Assembly: GCA_004369085.1 (NCBI GenBank)
Contig: ML210146.1
Location: 930,001-994,000 of the forward strand
Source of the DNA: Coprinopsis marcescibilis
Lineage: Eukaryota > Basidiomycota > Agaricomycetes > Agaricales > Psathyrellaceae
DNA: 64,000 nt
Reading direction: 5' to 3'
Both the position numbers and the translations under genes were made by a program. The notes under the pieces are model-generated. The model ran no database searches. It had not been told where the DNA came from and worked only from the letters and a program-made list of their open reading frames with translations. Below are positions 35,729-48,900 of this stretch, in pieces. How positions within the stretch are numbered: position 1 is the stretch's first letter; every line of letters starts with the position of its first letter.

Positions 35729-38700
35729 ATGCCCAAGCATAATCCAACCCTCTTTACACTTTCTGAACATGATCACGACGATCTCAACGAAGACGACAAT
35801 GACAACGACGACAATGTCGGATGGCAGGACGATGCTCATGACTCCCCCCCACCGTCGGCGTCGACCTCAAGCAATCTGAACAGAGGATCGCGTTCCGGAA
35901 ACATACCCCGTAACGAGATTCATGCGTCGAAAGCTCCATACAGCAGCAAATACCCAGACATGTACTCACAGTTTGTCCACAAATATAGGACAAAGGAGTT
36001 CCACTCATACGTTTCCGACTTGGGAGACGACCCACGAAACGACCCTGATAGTCATTACTTTCAGAAGGGACTCGGGCAACTAGTCGATGTAGAGGATCCA
36101 AGCGACGATGAAGGTGACATGCTGCTGATAGGTGGGAGCGATGGAGGCATGGACGGAGCACCAGAATCGGAGCTTTCCCATCCTGTTACAGAGAAAGAGC
36201 AGGCTCGGTTGGAGTGGCAGAGTCTTCTTAGCTCTGTTCTTTCAGGAGAGGTTCTCAAGTCCGAGAAGACTCGACTAGCAGGCTCTTTGGATTCGATGGG
36301 GGACGAACAGAACTTGCAGCTCAACATCTGGCTCGCGATTCGCGCTAAATTCCACGGCCGGACTGTAGAGGACGACAAGCGTAAACTTGACGAAAAGCGG
36401 ATACGAATCGTCGACTCTGTGATTACAGAGATCATGACCTTTCGTGTAGCTCATGAAGAAGGGATGAGTCATTCAGAAATCATGGAAGGCGCGATGAAAC
36501 AAGTCACCAACCTTTTACTCAGGCTTGAAGTCGCACAATCACTGTATCCGAACCTCAAAGCATTTTATCTCGACAAACCCAAGGCACAGGAGGGGGGCTT
36601 TCAAGCCCGGTGTGACACCCTAAACACATGGTTCACCATTTTCAACACTCTCAAGCATCATTTCGCCCTTCTTCGACGCTGGACAGGCAGCGAGTCTCTC
36701 GATGTCAAACAGTCCAACCCCAATCACGAAGTACCACTTTCATCTAATACCGCCAAGCGAAGTGTCCATCTATATCCAGAAATCGCAGATGGAACTTCCT
36801 TCGTTGAACGATTAATGAAGGAAGAATCCATGCAACGCACGTTCGAAAAGGGCTTCCTCGTGACGGTCCATTCATTCCTTGGCACTGTTCGCGATGCGCA
36901 TGTCAACCTCGCTGTCCACTTCAGGGAAATGCATCTCCCAACCTTTGAAACCGACCTAGTTCCCCTCATCTCTTTCCCCACGAAACTCGCGCAAGCTGGC
37001 CTACGGCTACGGTTAGACTACATCGACAAACTGCACGCTCCAGGCGTCTTGATCGTTGACCAGTTGACGGAGGACTTGAAGGTCAGTATAGGCCTCGCTT
37101 GTACGCTCAAGCGCCAATATGAGGCAATCTTAGCTCCAGACCCGGACGGCAACTGGAACTTGCCTCAATGCATTACAGCTGATTATGACGCAACGATCCT
37201 GGAAGCGCTCTCGCGTTTTTTCAAACTTCTACACTGGAAGTTGAAGGATGGTGCCAAGAGCATACACTTGAAGGAGACGGATGTGTTGGAGGCGCAGTGG
37301 GCGACCTACAACGACGTCAGTATGACCGCTGGTGGCTCCAGCCTAGTGGCCGAACAACTTTGGTAGGTCTAAGATTCTAAAATCTGAGTGCTGTAGCATA
37401 ATGTGTTTTCTAACATGTGACCAGCTCCTTAACCAACAAGCTACTGGTTAGAGTGGCGAATTACTTCGATACTCAAGTTAGAGTCCCACTCTCGGACTCT
37501 GTTGCAGAGGGGGGTTCTGCCAGCGGGACAGAAACGACCGGAAAACCAGGTTCAAGCAAAACCAAAACCACAAACCAAGACACCGTAAACATCACGCACA
37601 AGATGTCTGACTCTCAGATCATTACCTGGTACAGCAAGATCCTCGATAGCGTTCGCTTTCGACACCGAAAGCTGCAGCGCTTTGCAAGGTCAGATTGCCA
37701 TACTTACCATCGGCCCCTCGAGAATCTCACTGGCGCTTTCCAGGGTCCTGACGCAGCGGTTTAGCAATTCCGCCGAATATAGCTTGGATGATGTTCAGAT
37801 GGACAGTCTTATTCAGCGCCTGGTCTTATCCGATCACTTCCTCGTCTACACACAGACAATGGAAGAGGATAGCATTTACATCGTCGCATCAGGATCTTTG
37901 TACGATCGCCCTGACCAAATCCGCCGAATGCTCATGGAAGCTTTCCATGTCGATGAAGTCACCAATGATGAAGGGGCAAGGGTAGCAGGCGCGGAGTACC
38001 CAAGTTTTGATGCAGACGAAGCTGCCTATTTGCTGGTGCTGACGCCTCAGGCGCCTTTCATATGGCATGGAAGGGTACTCATCGTCCCAGTCCCAAGCGT
38101 TATGCTTGACCTCAAAGAGGGACGAGTGCGATTGATTGCAGATGGGTCCAACCGTCGCCTTGCGTACTCCAGACAGGTCTTCAGTGAATGTTTGGAACCT
38201 ATGGACGACGAGGAAGAGAACGATCCCGACTCACCAGAGCCTGTGTTCCTCAACTGCCTCGTGGGGACACAGGCACACTTACCAAGTGTGAATCGCGAAC
38301 TGCGGAAAATCGTTAGAGCAACCAATCGCCTTGCGGAATCAATCGTCGACTCGGTACACCATGTCAAGCACTCCCTTCGCAATGCTGAAAATATGCACGA
38401 CATTTTAGGGAATTGGTACCTGTTCGCGTCTGAGCACGGTGCACATGCGCACAGGTACATGGAAAAATCGTCTCTTGCAAGATTCAACCGGCTTCTCGTG
38501 AAGCTGGCAATATCATGGGTATCGTTCGTTTGCGAAGACTGCCCCCCGAATGACCGCAGGACATTCAAATGGGCTGTAAACTCCCTCGAATTCATCATGC
38601 AACGCACGAAAAAGAACATCTTGCAAATTCCAGAGGAACAGTTCGAAATTCTTCGCCATAAAGTTGCGAGCTGCATGTCGCTCCTGATCAGCCATTTCGA

Positions 38701-40108
38701 TATCCTGGGAGCACGGTCTAATCTGGAGGCACGGATGGAGAAGGAGCGCCAAGAAATGCTTCTCCGTTCGCAGGTTGCTGACTCCCGCGCGGACGAAGAC
38801 GACGATTTTCCTTCATCGCTTACCGATGCTCACCTGGATTCCAGTATCCGCAAGTACTGGGACCGCGTGATGAGCTCGCTACAGGAATTGGAGGAGAGCA
38901 ATGTTGGGGTGGTTCAACACAGGGGTAAAGTTCTGGATGACGAGAAACCGGAGGACCGATCTTTGGTTTTCCTTGCCTCTTCGAGTTCGAACATATCAAT
39001 TCGATGGCAACAAGGCCGGTTCATAGGTGCTGGAGCTTTCGGCTCTGTGTACCTTGCCATGAACCTGGATTCCGGATCCCTTATGGCCGTCAAAGAGATC
39101 AAATTCCAAGAGTTGACAGGCCTTCCAAACCTCTACTCCCAGATAAAGGACGAGCTCAGTGTGATGGAAATGTTGCATCACCAGAACGTCGTCGAGTATT
39201 ACGGTATCGAAGTACACCGAGACAAAGTATACATCTTCGAGGAATACTGTCAAGGTGGAAGTCTGGCGGCTTTGTTGGAGCACGGTCGAATCGAAGACGA
39301 GCGAATCCTCCAACTTTACACCATGCAAATGCTCGACGGTTTGGCCTATCTGCACTCGGAAGGGATCATCCATCGTGATATCAAACCTGACAGTAAGCTG
39401 ATTTCACCAGTCCCAATATACCTAGTAATTCTGATCTATGATATGTGCCACAGACATCTTGTTGAACCATGAAGGAGTCATTAAATTGGTGGACTTTGGG
39501 GCAGCCAAGATGCTCGCCAAGAATCAAAAGACCTTGCAAAAATCTCGCAGAGCGACGGATTCAGGTTCACCCTCTCAGTTTCCGGGGGTTAATGGCATTG
39601 GTGTCATGAGTAACGGCCTCACTGGGACACCGATGTACATGTCCCCGGAGATGATCAAGAATGACAAAAGAGGCCGGCAAGGAGCGGCAGATATCTGGTC
39701 CCTCGGTTGCGTGGTCCTGGAGTGCGCGACGGGAAGAAAGCCGTGGAGCAACCTCGACAATGAATGGTCTGTATTTCTCTGGCGAATCCAAAGTTTGAAG
39801 CATATAACTCATCTTAACTCCTCTCCCTCTGTAGGGCCATCATGTTCCATATCGGTGTTTCAACGCAGCACCCTCCTCTTCCAGAGCCAGGGCAGCTAAG
39901 TGTACTCGGGATTGATTTCATCAAGCAATGCTTGACCATAGATCCAACGTTACGGCCAACTGCCTTAGACCTGATGGTTCACCCGTGGATGATTGACGTT
40001 CAAGAGGCGTTACTGAGTGATGATGACCTCCAGACTGGAACAAGTTCACAACCGGGGGAAGAATCAATTGAACAAGATTCTCTCCAGCAATTGGACGCCA
40101 GTGTTTAG
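35729..40108 (+). CDS. SSK2: SSK2/Wis4-type MAP kinase kinase kinase
   Basis: Top kinase of the osmotic/oxidative-stress (HOG) cascade; it is activated by the Ssk1 response regulator and phosphorylates Pbs2. Five exons (35729-37362, 37425-37688, 37744-39392, 39454-39766, 39835-40108) give 1377 residues. The N-terminal third is acidic and disordered, then comes a long alpha-helical regulatory region typical of SSK2/MEKK4, with no other catalytic domain. The kinase domain starts near residue 1050: GRFIGAGAFGSVYLA, VKEI (Lys), HRDIKPDNILL (across an intron), DFGAAKM, GTPMYMSPE, DIWSLGCVVLECATG. A 40-residue tail follows. Other STE11-class MAPKKKs are shorter, which supports SSK2. It is convergent with the membrane-protein gene (gap 192 bp). 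Confidence 0.93.
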
Positions 40109-40300
40109 AACCCAGTTATGACTTGTACCGATGATCCTGTGTACTTCTATATGCCGCTTTGCTGTACTTGTGCTTGCTACGTTGGAACAAGAATCGATAA
40201 GGATACATAATACAAACAATACAGAGGATACAAGGTTGATGTGCACCAACCAGCAAAACAACACGATGAAACAAAATGTCCGAGATGGGCGAGAATGCGA

Positions 40301-42475
40301 TCACTCGATGACCCATCGCTTTGACGACCCTTTCGAAGCCTGACTGTTGTTGCGGTAGTGTTGGGTTTCTTCGAGATGGCGCACAATGCTGGCGTGGCTC
40401 CTGTCGCTGCTGTTGCTGTCGCTGCGTTTCACCTGGGGTATATCGGTGAGATTTCTGGTCACAGCAGGTGGTGGAGATGCAATCGGGGAGTTAGATTCGT
40501 ATGATCCTGCACCTCTGGTGTAGTGGGGAGGATCTTGATGCGGTTTGGGGTCGGGAGAGTAAAACGATTCGGTTTTGTAACTGGCAGAGAAGGTCGGGAC
40601 GGGAGAGTTGAATGAAGGGACGATGAAATTCTCGATATCTTTCTTCTCGTCCCAAATAGATGAAGTGTCGTTGTCATCTTCGACCACCGAGTCTCTCGAA
40701 TTGTTGACTATGTACATATTTGGTCAGTTATCCGCCGACAAAGGAAGAGTAACACGTACGATAGCGGAGCAAACCCTTGCCGAAATTGAAACGGCACACA
40801 ACACCCAAAATGAAGGACATGCAGGTAAGGAAAACAGAAGCACAAGCCATGACTGCGAAGAAACGCCAGGTTTCAAAGGTCCAGCGGAAGGTGGTTGAAA
40901 AGAACATAACACCCCAGCCCGCCAGGTAAAGGATTGACAAAACCAAGAAAAAAAACATAGTGAGTCGCAGTTCTCGGCGAACTGAGAACCAACCCTAGGA
41001 AACATATAAGCCAGTGACACCGACGCTGGGATAACCAGGACTTACCATCATGAGCCATGGAACCAAAAGCTAGGAAAACGTGTGAGTTGATGATAGCCAT
41101 TTCACGAAAATTACACTTACAACGATGGTCGCGAAAGATGTTGCTTTGTAAAGGGTGGCGAATGTTGCAAGGTCACCGATAACGCTGTTAAACAATTGGT
41201 CGATCCATAACGCTACGGTCGCGAACATGAAGAAGAGTGCCAGTTGGATGGTGATCGACAAGACCAAGACGATTTTGTAGAGGCGATTGATTTGGCGCGA
41301 AGCGCCAACCCGCTTGAAGGTCTGCCAGCCGTATAGCTATCGGGTGATGTGGGTTAAGACTTTGATTAACGGTATCGGAGAACCAACACACCTTCACCAA
41401 TTTCCAGGTCAGGAAGGCGGAAACAACCAAGGCAATGGCATGCAGAGACAAGCTAGGGATCTCTGCACGGCTTCTGTTCTCCCAGTAGTCGGGGAGCGAC
41501 AGACCGTTGCAAGCCCCGTTGGAGACAATCCGGTTAAAGCTGGTGCGGAAGTTGTGGGTGTGCGTAATCTGGAAGGCAGCCCAAGCCGTTACCAGGACAT
41601 GGGTGAGAAGTGACGCAAGTACATGGGGTATCGACTCGTTGAGCAAGGCAACAACGGACATTCCCAACACCCAGAATTGAAATGCTATGAAAACAATATC
41701 TTCACGCTTGGTATTATGCAGCCTTTCGTCACATTATAAAATGAACATTGCACAAGTAAACAACGACTTACTGGGTAGCCGGCCAGTTAAGTGTTCGAAG
41801 ACAGACGTCACTCAACACGAGTTCCCCCTCCGGTCCATTGATAGTCAGATCGCGCTTGTAGACAGTCTGCGCAGAGATGTTAAGCATCTGGAAACTGCGA
41901 GGGTTTGCGAGACCAAAACCAACCGATCGGAGACCAACGGCAGATGGTACAGGTTTCCTCTCATCATCGTCATCGTCATCATTACCGTCGTCGTCGTCGT
42001 CATCGTCGTCACCACTGGCGGTCGGCCTTGGAGGAACAGGTCCTGCGGCTGTTACAAATTCGATGACAGTCGACGTTTGCCTGGACAAGGTGCCTGCTCT
42101 GCTTGGGGTCAAAAGGGTAATTGTTGCGGACGGTGTAGCGACTGGGACTAAGATGGTAGGTGCTGAGGACGGTACAGCGATGGAGCTAAACGGGGTCGCG
42201 GGGTCTTGTAGACGTTGTGAGTCGGGGTCAATTGCTTCTGGGCTCCAGACGGTGTGACATGATTGGTGTTCGTCGTTGAGGTTGCTGGGGAGCCAGGTGC
42301 AGAGAATGACTGAGTCCTGTCGCATTAAGGGAAGCTCGGGGCTCAATGCATTGCCTTTAACGAGAAGATCTCCGAGAAAGCTGGCGGCGTTGGCGTTGAT
42401 AGTGAATGCTCGAATTTGTAACGAAAGTTGAATAGCAAAGTGAAGGAGCGAGAAAATGAAATAGAAAATGGTCAA
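40301..42475 (-). CDS. Multi-pass membrane protein of unknown function with poly-Asp loop
   Basis: I do not recognise the family. The start at 42475 (MTIFYFIFSLLHFAIQL) is a first hydrophobic helix or signal anchor. A 210-residue extracellular or luminal loop follows, with Ser/Thr/Pro-rich sequence and an acidic run of eight Asp, Gly-Asn, then six Asp (near 42000). At least six further hydrophobic helices lie between 41670 and 40730 (for example VLVLSITIQLALFFMFATVAL, MFFFLVLSILYLAGWGVMFF and VMACASVFLTCMSFILGVVC). A soluble tail of about 130 residues (DDNDTSSIWDEKKDIENF; SSDRSHASIVRHLEETQHY) ends KRWVIE with stop at 40301. Seven-helix topology with a large outer domain suggests a receptor- or sensor-like protein, which is inference. 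About six introns. Confidence 0.75.
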
Positions 42476-42910
42476 TCGAGAGAATGCGATTCTATCCCAC
42501 TGTCCATTTATTTAGCGTCCGAGCTCAACACTCCTGATAATTGGCTCACCACAAGTCGAGCTTGCTGCTTGCATCCTTGCCAAGATAGTGTGAAACTCAT
42601 GATAACACCGAAATGAAGTGCCTCTGGGGCGAAATACGTCTGGGATGGCTGGAAAAAAATGGATTGGAAGGACGTACGACCGACGGTCCAGCCGAATAAA
42701 ATGAAAGAAAAAAGAAGGAGAAAAGGGAGGGTGAGGGTAAGAAAGAGAAGAAAGGATGAAAACGCCACTCGTCGCAAGCAACAATAAGCACAGCTCCAAA
42801 CGTCGACAACGTTCATCACTTTCTCCCACAAACATACAAGTTCGGTCTCAATACCATGGCAACTCACCAATCTTTCCAATGGAATCTTCATTTGCATACG
42901 TTAAATAAGG
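42476..42910. other. Intergenic spacer, 435 bp
   Basis: Upstream of the unknown membrane-protein gene and downstream of TFIIIC. A 129-codon minus-strand frame at 42508-42897 is hydrophobic but low in complexity, and its Phe/Leu/Ser run comes from a pyrimidine-rich stretch (42640-42770) likely to be promoter or leader of the membrane-protein gene. I do not call it a gene. Confidence 0.5.
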
Positions 42911-45900
42911 TTACAATTGATACCAACATCTTTCATCAACAAACCAGAACGCTGTCTTCTCCTCATCATCATCCAATGGCATGTCCAACCCTTGATCCAG
43001 TGAAGGTAGGCGTCGGAGGTGAAGGTACCCCTCTGATTGCATAAAAGCAAGCAACTCCAGTACCTCTTGTCGATCGTATACAGTCCGCAATCTCCACCTG
43101 ATCTCCGCCTGATTTTCTGCTCAGCGACGGGCTACTTTCAAACACAACCTCCGCAATGGTACTCACCTGCGATATTCCCGGTCGAAAAACAACCAACGCG
43201 CAAATGGCCCTTTGGGCAGCTTGCCAAAAGTCTGCTATTTTGCTGCCGTGGATGCTCAACCAGCGCCGGGGGAATACCCTCACCACGGGCTGTTCGTTTA
43301 CGACAACGGTCCATTCCTTGATAAACTCCGCGGCAACGAGTTTCAAAGATGTATAACCAACCCAATGCGCCAAAGGAATGTCGCCATCTAATATTTTCTG
43401 GAAGATCCCAGGAGGAACTTCAAGTTTGTCGTCGATTTCCAAGGACTTGAATGCAATCTGTAAGCTGAACGACAATGGCAATGAGGAATTAATCACCTTT
43501 ATAGCCTCTTTAGGGCAGCCATTCACACCATATCCTTTCACAATGGAAAGGAGTTGTGCGAGCACTTGTTTTTCTTCTTCCGCCAGCTGCGCATGAAGGG
43601 AATGCCTCACCTCATTCAAGCAGGCAACACAATCCACGACGCCACTATGACTGGACTTACGACAGCAGGCAGGCATCCCTCCCTCGGTTACAGCATGAAT
43701 AGCATCCAATGAGGTGTCCATCGCATCTTTGTCGATGGCAGCCTCCTGCTGATCAATTACACAGGCATCGGAAATATTATCGACGGTGTACTTGACGAGT
43801 ATCTCAGTTTCGATCTGGTCGTCATCTAGTCATCATGTAAGTCTTGCAGCTCCGCGTCCATGATTTATACATACCTGCTCGCTTGCTGTTCCAATCCAAA
43901 GCGTCTCTCGCGGCACGGGCCTGACTTGTGTCAATTGTGAATTGAGCCTGGAAAAGGGGTCAGGACTAGTCGTCTAGGGGCGATCGTGAGAAATCAACCT
44001 GATTATCTGACACCAGTTGAATGAGAGCCATGGCATCGCCGTCTGTAGCAGTAAGGGGCCAATCGCGCCAATCATTCACCACATGAATTGATTCTAGCAG
44101 CGAGTTGGCATCCTGATATGTCTCACGCGGAATACTACCACCCAGTGAGGACTGGTTGCTGTGTATAGACTTAGCTTGGTTTAGTGGGTATAAAATCAGT
44201 TCACGAACTTATCCGAGATTTTCAGCTGTCGCCCAGGCTTCTGCTTTTGCGGATCCCTTTGCAACTTTGATAACACTCCCCGGGCTAGTAGCTTGTGTGT
44301 TGCGTTCGAAACAAGCTCCTCTCCAACGTTACGGAGGAGAGCAGACGCTATGTCACAGTCGTAAGATTCAGAAGGAGAGCCCATTACCATCTGTGGATGA
44401 CATGCAACTTGAATCGGTGAGCTAATGTAAGATTCCCGACAGGCTTACCTTGAGAGCAGCTTCAGCCAAAATGACTTCGTCTGGATCTTGCGGTGGAGGA
44501 GTTGGCAAAGGTTCAACTTGTTGGACGATAGACTGAGTAAGCAAACGTTTCTCTCGACCTTCCTCAACGGCAGAGTTCCAGACAAAGTCCCATGTCGTGG
44601 TGACAGGAAGTTCCTCGACAACTGTGTATTCCGACAAAAGTTGCTGAATATTATCTGGGACTATGTTGATAATCGCCACTTTTTCCTGTCCGAAACCCAC
44701 ACGGCTATGGGAAACTTAGCGCATGTTGATTCTGAAAGAAACGAAGACATACAGGGCATTTTTATCGACGTTACGCCTCAGGAATTCAATGTGGTGGATA
44801 AGGTCAAAATCGTTTGGGCTCTCAGGATAATCGTCGGGCAGTTCATCTGTGCCGCGATGCATGAGCCATAATTCGAACCAACGGTCTTCCAAACGTCGCA
44901 GATATGACTCATTTCCAGGAACCTCGCGCAACGTAGAAAGACGCTGGCGGACTGTGTTTCTGAGGACAGCGGGAAATACTTGCTCCAGTGCCGCCCAATC
45001 AAGTCTTGGTAGATTTCTGCAACGAGCCCGAATGATGACCGAGGCGTCTTGGGCAAGCTCGTCGTAGTCCTTGTTCCATTGGAAGCGATGTCGGCGCAGT
45101 GGCTTCTTTTCGCTTTCTGGTACAGCCTCTTCTGAAGCACATTTAAACCATAGGAAATGCACAGCGTTAAATTTGGGGCTTACCTGCCGATCGCTTCTTG
45201 GATTTACTCCTTCGTTTGTATAACCCTTGCGCCAACAGGGGTTCTTGCTGATCGATGAGTGCTTGAATGGTCGGGGCCAGTGATGATGCACTATCAGGCA
45301 CAGTTGGAAGACCATTAGCGTTGGGCCGGAACCCGAGACGTCGCGCCGATCCTCTGAGGAGTCTAGTCGCTGCCACCTCAGCCTCACGAATGGCATCCAA
45401 AACTTCCTTCTCCCATTTGCTGACATCCCTGGTCGATCCAGACAGCATAAAGCGGTGATGTACTCTTTCGAGCCTGCTTTTCACCCGAATAATGTCGCCG
45501 GGGTATATGCGAGCTAAGAGAGCGCTCCATTCCCTCTCCTTGTTCATCTTGGCCTCTTCAGCCTTCTTAGCGATAGAGGATCGACTCTCTTCCAGCCTCT
45601 TCAAGCGTCGTTGCTCCTTGTCCTTGGATCGGATCTTTTCCTTCTCTCCATGGAGTCGACTGGAAGCCGTCTGGAGATACCTTTCAACAATAGTTTGTGG
45701 GGCACTGGTAACCCAGGATAATCGTTTTAGCTGGGATGTCTTCGTGTTTTCATCGGTTTCATCCAACACGGTGTTTCCTGTCGCAATGTCGATTGACTTC
45801 TCCAAAAACTTCATTTGATGCCAGGTAAGAACATAATCTGCATTCCAAGATGCAGATCTTCTCAAGGAGCGACCAATTGTAGCATTGAAAACGCGGTTTC

Positions 45901-48900
45901 CAGATATCCCTCCAGCGATGGTATCCAATGAGAGCGTGTCGGTGCACGCAGATCGGAGAAGTCCCCAGTATTCTTGGGCTGCCGCTGAGCTGCCAATCGG
46001 AACAGTTCTCCAGACAGGTGGTTCAGATTCTGAGACGTGCCACAGGTGAACGGGGGCTTCGGCTTTGAAGTACCAGTACGTTGGTGCTGCATGTGGGGTG
46101 CTAGTGGTCCAATCCGTATCCGTAGATATATCGAACGCCCCAGGGTGATTATTGTGCGGGTCGCAGGTAATCCAGGCGCTCTCCGAAGAAGAAGGTTTTA
46201 AAGGAACAACAAGTTGCAGTTCCCTGAGGAATTCGAGAACGTCCAGGATCCGCGTCCGGGAGCGTGACCGACCGACTTGTAACGTTGTATGGAGATCTTG
46301 AGGAAGGTCTTTGACAGGGGTTCTAGGTCCCTCTTCCGTCCGGAAGAAGGCTGTTAAGGGATCGCTGTGAGAGAGGGCTGATACAAATTGCGTGTAGGCG
46401 CCAGTCGGAATGTCGTTGCAGAAATATTGAAAGTCAATTATTCGACTCCCAGGAAGGATGTATGACGAAGACGGGCCGTTTTCCATCAATCTGAGAGTCG
46501 AGAGATGGAACTCTCGAGCTCGAGCGGCTTTACCAACAATAAACCCGTAGAGCTGACCAACTGTCGTCCTCTCAGTGAGGAGGATTTCTCGGATTGTCGA
46601 ATCGTCTTGTCCGAATAATTGGTTGGCGCGAGCGGCGTTTTTACTCCATTTCTCCTTCTTGCTATCGCCAGGGAGCTCGAGTTGAAGAAATTGCAGGGGC
46701 AAAATACCTCTTGCCGAGGCTGTTGGATCAGCGCCGTATTCGAGTGGTTGATCGAGTTTGACCACTGAACTCATAGAGGCGGTAGGCTGGCTTCCGCGAG
46801 CAATGCTTGCGAGAAAGGCATTCAAGGACTCCCTTTGCGTCTGCGGCAGGTAAACGATCGTCGCGGGTTTGTTAAGCCCTGTATGGGTGGCGACCGATGT
46901 CTTCAACTGTTTGACTTTCCCTTTACGTTCCAAGGAATCAATAGTCAACGTTGCAGTGCGCTTGTCTGTCCTTGTTCCAACTGGTGCACTGGTTGGCTCC
47001 CCAATCTTCGTCAACGAATCAAGCAGCGCGATATGAGCTTCATAGAACTCCTTGGTTTGAATGTTGACAATACCCCCTGCCTCTTCTATCACTCGCAGAA
47101 TCTCATTTTCGCGTCGAAGGTGTGAAACATTGACACGACCTTTGCTGCGAGTTGAAGCGCTCGCTGGCGGAGGGGATTGTAATGGTTCCGGTGGTCTGGG
47201 AAGTTCCGCCACCTCTTCTGCTGATGTGGCGATAACATCCTCTGCTTGGCCTTCACAAGACTCGGATGGTTCGGTTGGGGTTGGGAGGTGGGGGGAGGGG
47301 TCCGTGGGAGGCGGCGGATGGATTTCACGAGGTATGTGTTCTTCTGGCAACGGCAACTCAGTGTCAACGGCGGCGTCAACACCAGCAGCGCTTGCTCCCG
47401 CTCGACCTCGTATTCGCTTGGCAGTCGTCAATGCCGGGTGGGCTACAGCCTCAGCCTTTCGTTTGGGCGGACGGCCTCGCTTTCTCGGGGGGACCGCTGC
47501 TGACGCGCTCTGTGAGACCGGTGCGGGATCCTCGGCCACATCTCTCTCCGCCGTCGAGCTGCCAGGGACTATCCAACTTCAGTTACCCCGAAAGTCCATA
47601 TATACAATATATACATACCTGCTTGATTCTGATTGTCTTCTTCCCCGATTGCAGCTGCATTTTGAGCCTTCGTTCTCTTGCTTTGATACTGAGGATCGTC
47701 TTGAACATCAGGCTCAGGCTCAAGGCTCCGTTTGCGTTTCCTTCCTTTAGTCTTTTTCTCCGCAGGCGCAGGATTCGACTGATCCTTTCTGGGGCGCCCT
47801 TGCTTGACTGTTCCGTCAGCAAGAATGGGATTCTTGTACTGCTTTTTGGATACTTTGCCCAATTTCGTCGCCCGGGTGAAAGTGTCCTGGAAGCGGGCCA
47901 ATTCCGAACCCTGCTCATAGAAATCGCTAGGTTTCAACTCGAGGAACTCTCCGCAGTGTGAAAGATCAATCTCGTTATATCCAGCCGCTGATTTGTCGAG
48001 CTTTTCTGCCGCTACAAGTTTCTGGTAAGCTGCAATGGTGTAGTACCTATGCCTTCTTTCTCGCCCGTTGGTCTCCATCAGTCCAGCAATGCCAATATCT
48101 GCCAAGTGTTGAGGTGGTTGGGATTTCTCAGCTCGGCTGAGAAGCAACTCAATGGTACGTTTGTCGAAATTGTTCAAAGCGACGGAAAGTTCCTAAAACC
48201 TGTTGAATAGGAGAGCTTGTCGGATGATTGAGTTGCGTACATTGAGAGTTAGCCCGACGGTCCCTGTCTCTTCCAAGAGGTCGAGGATCTGCTTGTGTAT
48301 GGTGATATTGGCCTTGACACCGCCCTCTGCGCCTACGAAATGTAAGAATGAGAGATAGCGACCAACACAAGTTGAAACCCACTGAGCAAGTCGTCTTCCT
48401 TGTCATCGTCCGTTTTCACCACGACCGCCCCATCCATATCATTGTGTCCGTCTTCTGTGACCAGGCGAAAACACTTGACAGAACTTGACGATCCAGATTT
48501 CTTTCTATTACTCGGGACGAGGACCTTCTCAATGACACCCTGTTGGATGAGTTCTCGAATGCGACTTTGGAAGAACCGTCTGTCCGTTTTGGTCGGGTTG
48601 GTGAAACCCTGGAACACAGTTAGCACCAAGCAGCCTCATCGTTGGAATGAGATACTTACAAGTGTTAGCAGCATGTTATTGGACGCATGTATGCTGTTTT
48701 TCGAAGCCTTCAAAAGTTTGATCACTCGGGCCTTCACAAGTGGCAAGCTTGAGAGATGGCGACTGTCAATTTGGGTAAAGTCGAGGCTCGGTATGCTGCT
48801 CAATTCGTCATCGTCATCCACATCGTCGCCCTCTTGCTTCGGTCTTGTAGCTTCTTGTGAGCGACTCTCTTCTTCTCGTATCGCTTTCCAAGAGGGGCTT

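Noticed and set aside
37682..39472. A separate kinase gene starting inside the MAPKKK locus
   Set aside because: It is the third exon of the MAPKKK. Splicing with 37425-37688 upstream and 39454-39766 downstream keeps the frame throughout.
41940..42010. A microsatellite unrelated to coding
   Set aside because: The GAC/GAT-rich run is in frame and codes the poly-Asp tract of the membrane protein, so it is described there.
42508..42897. 129-codon minus-strand frame, hydrophobic
   Set aside because: The composition comes from a pyrimidine-rich stretch and there is no family pattern. It lies where the promoter of the membrane-protein gene is expected.
46835..47961. Long antisense frames opposite the TFIIIC gene
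   Set aside because: They are shadows of the GC-rich TFIIIC coding strand and contain no recognisable domain.
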